Under the pieces are notes generated by a model. The model was not told the DNA's origin. It saw only the letters and a list, made by a program, of their open reading frames with translations, and ran no database searches. Below, piece after piece: positions 1-4,937 of a stretch of 5,230 bases of DNA (the stretch's first letter is position 1; each line of letters opens with the position of its first letter). The position numbers were made by a program, and so were the translations under genes. The stretch comes from Spirochaetaceae bacterium (lineage in GTDB: Bacteria > Spirochaetota > Spirochaetia > DSM-27196 > SKKC01): NCBI GenBank assembly GCA_003554375.1, contig PWGF01000526.1, positions 1 to 5,230 on the forward strand, in the 5' to 3' direction.

Positions 1-300
1 AGCCCACAACTTGTGGACGAGGCGCTCTTTCGCCGGTATGACGATGTCTTTCACTATACTCTGCCGGGTGAGGCCGAACGAAAACGCCTGATCGAGAACG
101 TTCTGGGAACAAGCGTCCCGACGAAGCTCGATTGGGAGGCGCTCCTGGCTAAGAGTCAGGATTTGAGCCAGGCGGAAATCGATCTCGCCTGCCGGGATGC
201 CCTGAAAGAGGCTGTCCTTTCCGGGGAAGAGCGGGTCGAACATGCTGTGCTCGAGCGGATGTTTGAGGAACGCAGGTCCCGGATGTCGCCCGTGGGGTAG
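1..300 (+). CDS. AAA+ ATPase, C-terminal end (5' truncated by window)
   Basis: The frame is open from base 1, so this is the last 99 residues of a longer protein; the GTG at 13 is an internal Val codon, not a start. The opening residues, with DEALFRRYDD at about 6-15, match the end of the AAA second region of homology, where family members read roughly LDEALxRRFD and carry arginine-finger residues. A helical segment with LSQAEID at 55-61 followed by CRDALKEAVL corresponds to the sensor-2/lid part of the AAA fold (commonly G-L-S-G-A-D/E-I). The family couples ATP hydrolysis to remodelling of protein partners. Walker A and B lie outside the window, so activity cannot be judged. The gene ends TAG and a TGA follows at once (TAGTGA), a tandem stop. 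Only 10 bases separate it from the S8 protease, so the two are very likely cotranscribed and act together. The AAA identity is fairly sure; the subgroup is not resolved. Confidence 0.85.
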   Translation, partial: SPQLVDEALFRRYDDVFHYTLPGEAERKRLIENVLGTSVPTKLDWEALLAKSQDLSQAEIDLACRDALKEAVLSGEERVEHAVLERMFEERRSRMSPVG

Positions 301-310
301 TGACTGCGGT

Positions 311-2803
311 ATGGCTGAGTCGAAGTACCGGAACATCTTCCTGACCGGCTTCCATAGTTCCATACCATATACAACACCGCCGCGACCGGGAGGCGAACCG
401 ACGATTCCCGACTTTCGGAATCGATATGAGCACAGCGAATACCTTCATCGCCGGTTCGATGAATCGTGGAAGGCAAGTGATGAGGGCGCAAAAGCGGTCG
501 CTGTGCAGGAGCGCAACGGCGTCTACATCGAGTTCGCGGGTGAGCCCGGGTACGATTTGATCTTCGAGCGCCTGGAACATATAGGCTCCGGAGTGCGGTT
601 GCTGAATGTGCGTACCGAAGGTGACGAACCGAACCGGGTGACCCGGGCGACGGTTTATATTCCGAACGAGAAGAGACCATACTTTCTCAGAAAGGTTGAA
701 GAATATGCTGATTCGGAAAAGGACACGTCGGGCGGACATCCGAAGAATAGCCCCTTAATCGACAGTATTTCCCAGATTCGTGAAGCGACTCTTGCATCCT
801 TCTTCTGGTCGAAGCGCGAATTCGAGCTTGTCGGAGAGCAGGAATCCTCATGGATCGAGGTATGGTTGCTCTCGGAAGAGGATGTGCTTCTCCAACGCTT
901 CGTTACAGTCGCGCGGAAGATCGGGATCGAAGTTGCCGACGGAGTTCTGCGATTCCCGGAGCGAACGGTCCTGCTCATTAACGCGAACCGGGAACAGCTG
1001 ATACGGTTGGTTGCGAGTTTTGAGTATATCTCAGAGTTCAGGATAGCCCGGAAGCTGGCCACATACTTTGTCGAACTGGAAAACGCTGAGCAAGCCGAGA
1101 TCGCCGAGCGTCTTCTGCAGCGCTGTGCATTCGACGGCGATAGCGACGTTTCGGTGTGTCTTTTGGATACCGGCGTGAACAATGGTCATCCGTTGTTAAG
1201 GCCAATCTTGCATGACGACGACCGAACTGCAGTACTCCCGGATTGGCCTTCGACTGATGAGCCTGCCGGGCCGCACGGCACGCTTATGGCCGGCACCGCA
1301 GGATACGGAAACCTCCTGCAACACTTGAACTCCAATGAGAATCTCGAGATTTTGCACCGCCTCGAGTCAGTTCGCATTCTCCCTCCCTTTCCGGAGCGAA
1401 ATCCCAAAGAGTTTTGGGGATACCTGGTAGTGCAGGCTGCCGGCATTTCAGAGATTCAGGCACCAGCCCGAAAACGGGTGTTCTGCATGGCGGTAAGCTC
1501 CGAAGAGACGAAAGATCGTGGGCACCCGACATCTTGGTCCGGCGCCATCGACAAGTTGACCTCCGGTCAGGACGATGACATCAGAAGGCTTTTCGTGATC
1601 GCAGCCGGAAATGCGTCTCCAGATGCGTATCAGCGATACCCGAACGGGAATCTCATAGAGGAAATCCACGATCCGGGCCAATCGTGGAATGCCATAACCG
1701 TTGGAGCGTACACCGAACTCGTAGAAATTCGCGATTCTACGCTCGAGGGATATTCGCCTCTGGCCCCTTCCGGCGGACTCTCGCCCAGTTCGACTACGTC
1801 GAAAACGTGGCCACACAGGAAATGGCCGATAAAGCCGGATGTGGTCTTCGAAGGTGGGAATGTTGCCGCCGGTCCGAATGACTCTCGTCAGGAGCCATTG
1901 GACCTGCAGTTGATTTCCACGAGTCATGACCCGCAAATTGCTCACTTCGCCCCCTTCGGCCAGACAAGCGCTGCTTCTGCCCAGGCTGCCGAAATGGCTG
2001 CGAGGATTCAAGTGGAGTATCCCGATGCCTGGCCTGAGACGGTCCGCGGATTGATGATTCACAGTGCTGACTGGACTGCTGAAATGAAAAAACGCTTCAC
2101 CCGAACTCAACATCCGACAAAGCAAGAGACAATTGAACTCCTGCGGACCTGCGGCTTCGGCGTGCCTTCGCTGGAACGCGCCCTGTACTGTGCTTCGAAT
2201 TCGTTGACACTCATTTCTGAGGCCGAGATCCAGCCGTTCGACAAGAGGAACGCCAATTATGTGACCCGAGATATGCACCTATACGATTTGCCCTGGCCAT
2301 CTGATATTCTGCTCGAACTCGCCGAAACGGCGGTGGCAATGCGAGTGACGCTTTCCTACTTTATTGAGCCGGGCCCCGGAGAAGTCGGCTGGGGATACCG
2401 CTATCGCTATCCTTCCCATGGACTACGGTTCGACGTGAACGGACCAACGGAGTCGCAGTCCGATTTCGTTCGCAGAGTTAACTTCCAAGCACGAGGTGAA
2501 AACGAGCGTATCGATACAACCGGTGCTGTAGACCATTGGACGATTGGAGCCAACAATCGGCAGCTCGGCTCGATTCATTCAGATACGTGGACCGGTACAG
2601 CAGCCCAACTCTCGCAATCGAACAAGATCGCGGTATATCCGACCAAAGGATGGTGGAGCAATCGGCCCCATCTTAACCTGTGGCATCGACAGACCCGATA
2701 CAGCCTGATCGTAAGCATAGACACCCCGGAAATGGAGACCGATATCTACCTCGCGGTCGCGACGAAGATCGGTATCACAACCCCGGTCACGATTTCAGTC
2801 TGA
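311..2803 (+). CDS. Cytoplasmic subtilisin-like serine protease (peptidase family S8), partner of the AAA ATPase
   Basis: An 830-residue protein starting at ATG 311. The same frame opens at ATG 242, but that start lies inside the ATPase gene and adds 23 residues without family character. The GGGG at 294-297 is a weak, rather distant ribosome-binding site. The S8 catalytic elements are in order: Asp286 in CLLDTGV, His322 in GPHGTLMAG, oxyanion Asn434 in VIAAGNAS, and Ser553 in GQTSAASAQ. Supporting motifs are WSGAID (409-414) and KPDVVFEGGN (508-517). Classical subtilases have G-T-S-x-A-x-P around the serine; here the Gly is Gln and the Pro is Ala. Residues 1-280 are not a recognisable I9 propeptide and include an RNRYEHSEYLHRRF motif (36-49) that I associate with the subtilases found beside AAA ATPases. 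Residues from about 640 to 830 look beta-rich, like the C-terminal domain of large subtilases. There is no signal peptide or membrane segment, so it should act in the cytoplasm. I infer ATPase-controlled proteolysis, possibly in defence or stress; substrate and trigger are unknown. Confidence 0.93.
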   Translation: MAESKYRNIFLTGFHSSIPYTTPPRPGGEPTIPDFRNRYEHSEYLHRRFDESWKASDEGAKAVAVQERNGVYIEFAGEPGYDLIFERLEHIGSGVRLLNVRTEGDEPNRVTRATVYIPNEKRPYFLRKVEEYADSEKDTSGGHPKNSPLIDSISQIREATLASFFWSKREFELVGEQESSWIEVWLLSEEDVLLQRFVTVARKIGIEVADGVLRFPERTVLLINANREQLIRLVASFEYISEFRIARKLATYFVELENAEQAEIAERLLQRCAFDGDSDVSVCLLDTGVNNGHPLLRPILHDDDRTAVLPDWPSTDEPAGPHGTLMAGTAGYGNLLQHLNSNENLEILHRLESVRILPPFPERNPKEFWGYLVVQAAGISEIQAPARKRVFCMAVSSEETKDRGHPTSWSGAIDKLTSGQDDDIRRLFVIAAGNASPDAYQRYPNGNLIEEIHDPGQSWNAITVGAYTELVEIRDSTLEGYSPLAPSGGLSPSSTTSKTWPHRKWPIKPDVVFEGGNVAAGPNDSRQEPLDLQLISTSHDPQIAHFAPFGQTSAASAQAAEMAARIQVEYPDAWPETVRGLMIHSADWTAEMKKRFTRTQHPTKQETIELLRTCGFGVPSLERALYCASNSLTLISEAEIQPFDKRNANYVTRDMHLYDLPWPSDILLELAETAVAMRVTLSYFIEPGPGEVGWGYRYRYPSHGLRFDVNGPTESQSDFVRRVNFQARGENERIDTTGAVDHWTIGANNRQLGSIHSDTWTGTAAQLSQSNKIAVYPTKGWWSNRPHLNLWHRQTRYSLIVSIDTPEMETDIYLAVATKIGITTPVTISV

Positions 2804-2854
2804 ACGGAAACGCGGAGCGATTAACGTGTGAAACAGTGTCGTGAAAGCAGTACA

Positions 2855-2884
2855 GCGTGAGCGGGCGAAACGGAAAGCCCGCAG
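2855..2884 (+). repeat. 30-base hairpin repeat, copy 1
   Basis: This segment is identical at 29 of 30 positions to 3797-3826 (A against C at the 14th base), in the same orientation. It begins GCGTGAGCGGGCG and ends GGAAAGCCCGCAG. Within it GCGGGC (2861-2866) pairs with GCCCGC (2877-2882) around a 10-base purine-rich loop, so the RNA would form a 6-bp GC stem. The flanks do not match beyond the repeat. It lies between the protease gene and the hsdM-like relic. It has no T-run, so it is not a typical terminator. Confidence 0.8.
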
Positions 2885-2940
2885 TCCGAGGCTATGCCGC
2901 GTCTCGCCGAAAAGCCCTGCGGCCGGTCGGGGCACGCCCA

Positions 2941-3087
2941 AATGGAGAGAGAAGTGTCGGGTCGGGTTTGGAGTTCCTTTTCGTCGAGGTTGATGGTGCC
3001 CGATTCGTCGCGAAGCGGGCGGTTGACGGTGACGGTGGTGTAGCCGAGGTCGTCGTCGGCGTTAATCAGTTGTACTTCGCCGACCCG
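2941..3087 (-). pseudogene. Relic of a type I restriction methyltransferase (HsdM-like, C-terminal segment)
   Basis: On the - strand the frame ending at the stop at 2821-2823 encodes a stretch with INADDDLGY, TVTVNRPLRDE and then RPDTSL. Type I restriction N6-adenine methyltransferases (HsdM) carry near their C-terminal side a pattern like N-x-x-D-F-G-Y-x-x-I-T-V-E-R-P-L-R-D-E, then about 15-20 variable residues and a D-S/T-S-L-R-D motif; the order and spacing agree. Similarity stops just after DTSL, at about 2945, where the frame runs into unrelated sequence and the hairpin repeat, and fades upstream near 3087. There is no start codon, catalytic motif or neighbouring specificity or restriction subunit. 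I read it as a fragment of a lost restriction-modification locus. The assignment rests on remembered family patterns over only ~45 residues. Confidence 0.5.
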
Positions 3088-3157
3088 GCGCCGGCTTATA
3101 CCGGAAGCTACTGGTTGCGAGGTGGTTGTCAGGGTGGGAAAATGGTAGCATAAGATT

Positions 3158-3367
3158 ATGAGTATCGCGGAAAGAATAGCCCAGGAGATAGTTCACCTTC
3201 CGCCGGAAAAATCGGAGGTGCTGGATTTCGTCGAGTTTCTCAAGCACCGTAACGCGCGGAACGACGAGAGGCAATTCAAGGAGTTTTCTCTGCGTGCAGC
3301 GATGCGGGGATTGGAGGAGGAGCCGGAACTGTACGGCGAGAGCGATATACGGGACCCTTTTGGGTGA
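3158..3367 (+). CDS. Antitoxin of DUF2281 type, first gene of a toxin-antitoxin pair
   Basis: A 69-residue acidic small protein from ATG 3158. The N-terminal half has LPPEKSEVLDFVEFLKHR (14-31), the typical DUF2281 pattern of a short helix followed by a LDFVEFLK segment. The C-terminal half has FSLRAAMRGLEEEPELY, a tail common in antitoxins of this type, which in the family is the part likely to bind the toxin. The stop TGA overlaps the GTG start of the PemK/MazF-type gene by 4 bases (GTGA), so translation is probably coupled. The product would neutralise an mRNA-cleaving toxin and probably repress its own promoter. The reading frame is intact even though the partner toxin is frameshifted, so it may now be an orphan antitoxin. 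The ribosome-binding site is poor (only AAG-like bases before the ATG). Confidence 0.85.
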   Translation: MSIAERIAQEIVHLPPEKSEVLDFVEFLKHRNARNDERQFKEFSLRAAMRGLEEEPELYGESDIRDPFG

Positions 3368-3718
3368 TACGTCCTGGTGATCTTGTTGTATTCCGATTTC
3401 CGCAAGCGAATCTCGAACGAGGAAAGCTTCGTCCAGCCCTTCTCTTGCGACGTATCCCGAATGACTACGGAGACTGGCTGATTTGTATGGTCAGCACACA
3501 ACTGCATCAGCAAATCACGGACTTGGAGCTTATCATTTCGAGAAGCGACGAAGGTTTTTTAGGAAACCGGCCTAGAAGCCGATAGCCTTATCCGCAGCAG
3601 CCGCCTTGCTGTTGTGGGTGATGATATCTTTGAAGGAAAGATTGGATCACTTTCTCCGGATTTACTACAAAGAGTTCGCGAAGCATTAGCGTCCTGGATA
3701 GTTTCGGACGATCGATAA
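3364..3718 (+). pseudogene. PemK/MazF-family toxin, disrupted by a +1 frameshift
   Basis: From GTG 3364 the protein opens with MIRPGDLVVFRFPQANLE, then GKLRPALLL (conserved Arg23) and CMVSTQLHQ (Ser/Thr pocket): the hallmark order of PemK/MazF endoribonucleases, which cleave mRNA. In this frame translation drifts after SDEGFLG and stops at TAG 3586-3588. The next frame resumes the family pattern exactly, with TGLEADSLIRSSRLAVV followed by IGSLSPDLLQRVREALASW, and ends at TAA 3716-3718. The two halves join at the GGAAACC run (3562-3568). Removing one A gives GFLGTGLEADS with correct family spacing and a 117-residue protein, normal for the family. One inserted base, or a sequencing error, explains the break. 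If real, the toxin lacks its last ~50 residues and is probably inactive. It sits 4 bases overlapped with the antitoxin gene. Confidence 0.85.
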
Positions 3719-3796
3719 TGGAATTCTCCCCGTTTCTTTCTTGCGGATTCTATCGGAAAAAAGTGCCCACCCCGAAGACTGAATGGTATAAGCTCC

Positions 3797-3826
3797 GCGT
3801 GAGCGGGCGCAACGGAAAGCCCGCAG
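3797..3826 (+). repeat. 30-base hairpin repeat, copy 2
   Basis: Second copy of the repeat at 2855-2884, one mismatch, same orientation, 942 bases downstream. GCGGGC (3803-3808) pairs with GCCCGC (3819-3824). The mismatch lies in the loop, so the stem is preserved in both copies, which hints at selection on an RNA fold or recent common origin. The two copies bracket the hsdM-like relic and the first toxin-antitoxin operon. Confidence 0.8.
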
Positions 3827-3890
3827 GCGCCGCCGGCGAGTGGTTCGCCCAGCATGGGCGTCATCTACGTGGTGAAGGTCCACGAATCGC
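3797..3890 (+). ncRNA. Possible group II intron domain I fragment
   Basis: Three hairpins follow each other: the repeat stem (3803-3824); CGCCCA/TGGGCG with a 3-base loop (3846-3860); and CGTGG/CCACG enclosing TGAAGGT (about 3869-3885). Bacterial group II introns often carry in domain I a GGTGAAAGTCC-like hairpin close to the 5' end, preceded by GC-rich stems and a CATGGGCG-like element, which this resembles. A GTGCC at 3763 could be a decayed 5' boundary (consensus GTGCG). There is no intron-encoded reverse transcriptase and no domain V nearby, so at best this is a 5' fragment. It could equally be an unrelated structured repeat. Confidence 0.3.
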
Positions 3891-3989
3891 CTTGAAAGGA
3901 CGGAAGATTTGGACCGACGTTTTCAGCCGCTATTCTTCTAATTGACTGCGACAGAGTGAGATAGCCGCATCGGGGTGCTCCGCTACTGC

Positions 3990-4374
3990 CTACATACGGT
4001 AGCAGACCCCAAGCAGGTCGAAGGCTCGTTGCTGTAGGCGCGCGCACGCGGTCGGCAAGGCGGTGATGGATGGGACGCACGTGGAGCTCGGTTGTCTTCC
4101 GCGTGCGGAACGCTCGCTCGACAACCGAGAGGCCCTTGTAGGTGCGCACCACCTCCTCACCATCCATCTCCGCGGCGGCGAGGCTGGTGCGCACAATGGA
4201 GAACCCGTCAAGCAGCTGTTCCCAGCGGATATCGAGGATGAAGTGCTTGGCCGGCTTTCGGCGGCCCACCACCTTGCCGAGGCGAACGCCGATGCGATGC
4301 TTGCCGCGGAGCGGACGGCGAGTGCGCCGGCAAGCGGCACGCACCTCCTCCAGCGCCGCTTCGGTTGCGATCAT
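3990..4374 (-). pseudogene. IS1634-type (IS4 superfamily) transposase relic with internal deletions
   Basis: Reading the - strand from 4374, the protein begins IATEAALEEV, then RRPLRGKHRIGVRLGKVV, KHFILDI, LLDGFSIVRTSL and YKGLSVVERAFRTRKT, then RPIHHRLADRVRA. This follows the C-terminal half of IS1634-family DDE transposases. The Y-2-x-3-E-6-K catalytic signature is present, Leu replacing the usual Arg; its Glu would be the third acidic residue. About 20 residues appear missing between KHFILDI and LLDGF, where the family has a longer loop. After HRLADRVRA (about 4039) the frame breaks, and another frame supplies LQQRAFDLLGV, the usual C-terminal end of these transposases, stopping at 3990-3992. 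The stretch between is deleted, and the N-terminal half beyond 4374 is absent. A dead remnant: no transposition is expected. Its 5' edge abuts the start of the second antitoxin almost to the base. Confidence 0.85.
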
Positions 4375-4579
4375 GGCAAAGGTGCATCAGGAATACGTCG
4401 TTGATGCACAGGAGAATCCTAGGGCCGTCCTGTTGCCCGTCGAGGAGTAGGAGCAGATTGTGCGGGAGCTGGAGGAGCTTGACGATATCCGCGCGTATGA
4501 TACCGCGCTGGAGCACAGTGCGGACCGAATTCGGTTTGAACAGGCTGTGCGCGAACTGCGGGAAGACTACCGGACGTGA
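4373..4579 (+). pseudogene. Phd/RelB-type antitoxin interrupted by TAG
   Basis: From ATG 4373 the product reads MAKVHQEYVVDAQENPRAVLLPVEE and hits TAG at 4448-4450. The same frame then continues EQIVRELEELDDIRAYDTAL and RFEQAVRELRED to TGA 4577-4579. Antitoxins of this group typically read Y-x-x-D-x-x-G-x-x-x-A-V-x-L-P-I-E-E-Y-E-Q-L-L-E-E-L-E-E-L, so the TAG replaces the conserved Tyr of EEYEQ, a one-base change. Full length would be 68 residues, normal for the family. In the family the N-terminal part binds operator DNA and the C-terminal helices wrap the toxin. The ATG sits exactly at the edge of the transposase relic, so the native promoter and leader have probably been lost. There is no ribosome-binding site in view. 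Almost certainly non-functional unless TAG is read through. Confidence 0.8.
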
Positions 4580-4698
4580 GTCACGCGATCGAGATCTTGC
4601 GGGTTGCTCAGAAGCAACTCGCAAAGACCGACCGAACGCAGCAATAGCGCATCATCGATGCAATACGGAGCCTCGCAATCGATTCCCGCCCGTCTGGT
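4576..4698 (+). pseudogene. RelE/ParE-type toxin, N-terminal fragment with internal TAG
   Basis: A GTG start at 4576 overlaps the antitoxin stop by 4 bases (GTGA). The product reads MSHAIEILRVAQKQLAKTDRTQQ, then TAG at 4645-4647, then RIIDAIRSLAIDSRPSG in the same frame. RelE/ParE-type toxins open with this pattern (I-E-x-L-R-x-A-Q-K-Q-L-A-K, then Q-x-x-I-x-x-A-I-x-x-L-A-x-D-P-R-P-x-G) and continue with K-L-x-G and W-R-x-R-x-G-D-Y-R-x-x-Y. Those later beta strands, which carry the active residues, are not found in any frame downstream; similarity ends at about 4698. So the gene has both a nonsense codon and a lost 3' half, and sits just upstream of an IS481-like end. Ribosome-dependent mRNA cleavage or gyrase inhibition, the family's activities, cannot be expected. 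Confidence 0.8.
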
Positions 4699-4733
4699 AG
4701 GCTCCGTGCGAACCGAAGCCGGCCTCTGCTTTT

Positions 4734-4756
4734 TGTACCGGGACACATGGTAAACA
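4734..4756 (-). mobile_element. Probable IS481-type terminal inverted repeat (orphan end)
   Basis: Read on the - strand from 4756 this begins TGTTTACCATGTGTCCCGG and continues TACA. It resembles the ends of IS481-family elements as I remember them: TGT at the tip, then a motif close to ACCATATGTCCCGGTACA. The element body would extend to lower coordinates, toward the truncated toxin gene, but only about 35 bases remain before toxin sequence begins. This suggests an insertion cut the toxin and was later mostly deleted. No partner end or transposase is in the window. The assignment is from memory of the motif only. Confidence 0.4.
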
Positions 4757-4868
4757 GCCGACTGGATAGAGAATGGCGCGGCAGGCATTGTGGCTCCCGC
4801 ACTCTTGTTCTTGTGGGTCTCTTGCTCTGCTGCGCCAGGGGGCGGAGCGGATACCCCGCAAGCGGCGG

Positions 4869-4912
4869 GGCGCGCGGCAGGGCGATCGGAGTGAGCCCGT
4901 CCGCCGCGCGCC
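4869..4912. repeat. Perfect 10-bp inverted repeat with inner stem
   Basis: GGCGCGCGGC (4869-4878) and GCCGCGCGCC (4903-4912) are exact reverse complements. Inside them GGGC (4880-4883) pairs with GCCC (4895-4898) around an 11-base loop, giving a strong GC hairpin of 44 bases. A smaller stem, CCCCGC (4854-4859) with GCGGGG (4865-4870), overlaps its left edge, so two alternative folds compete for the same bases. There is no T-run after it, so a standard intrinsic terminator is unlikely. It marks the entry to the GC-rich tract. Confidence 0.7.
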
Positions 4913-4937
4913 GGGGGTGCGGGCGGCTGGGGCGGGG
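4913..4937 (+). other. Predicted G-quadruplex motif
   Basis: Four G-runs of 5, 3, 4 and 4 bases are separated by loops of 3, 5 and 1 bases, which fits the G3+N1-7 rule for an intramolecular quadruplex on the + strand. It begins immediately after the inverted repeat ending at 4912. Whether it folds in the cell is unknown; in such G-rich sequence the motif may occur by chance. Confidence 0.55.

Larger units (their letters stand above)
2804..3157. other. 354-base gap between protease and toxin-antitoxin operon
   Basis: No complete gene is supported here. The gap holds hairpin repeat copy 1 (2855-2884) and the - strand hsdM-like relic (about 2941-3087). A + strand frame from GTG 2857 to 3153 is open but shows no family pattern, starts inside the repeat and lies antisense to the relic, so it is not called. 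A promoter for the downstream operon could lie at the right edge (TTGTCA at 3126-3131, TAAGAT at 3151-3156, 19-base spacing), but the match is weak. Confidence 0.5.
3719..3989. other. Gene-free stretch with hairpins, between toxin relic and transposase relic
   Basis: No gene is supported. The open frame 3718-3945 lacks any family pattern and overlaps structured RNA-like sequence. The stretch holds hairpin repeat copy 2 (3797-3826), two further perfect hairpins (3846-3860 and around 3869-3885) and a weak imperfect inverted repeat GCTAC/GTAGC around 3982-4003 that straddles the end of the transposase relic. The segment 3830-3990 should contain the end of the IS carrying that transposase, but I could not place its terminal repeat. 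Confidence 0.4.

Noticed and set aside
242..310. Earlier ATG start for the S8 protease.
   Set aside because: It would overlap the ATPase gene by about 59 bases and add a stretch (CSSGCLRNAGPGCRP) that reads as out-of-frame ATPase sequence; ATG 311 sits just after the ATPase stop.
2857..3153. 98-codon + strand open frame from a GTG.
   Set aside because: It starts inside the hairpin repeat, has no family pattern or ribosome-binding site and lies antisense to the better-supported hsdM-like relic.
3553..3562. T TTT TTA heptamer in the toxin gene, in the right phase for classical -1 ribosomal frameshifting.
   Set aside because: A -1 slip here reads AGG AAA CCG GCC and then TAG at once. The rest of the toxin lies in the +1 frame, and a -2 slip also gives TAG immediately. 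Programmed frameshifting at this site therefore cannot restore the protein.
3718..3945. 75-codon + strand open frame.
   Set aside because: It crosses the second hairpin repeat and the intron-like hairpins. Its shared residues with the 2857 frame come from the DNA repeat, not from protein homology.
3982..4003. Imperfect inverted repeat GCTAC/GTAGC as the terminal repeat of the IS1634-type element.
   Set aside because: Only 5 bp pair cleanly and it overlaps the last codons of the transposase relic, so it is not a credible IS end.
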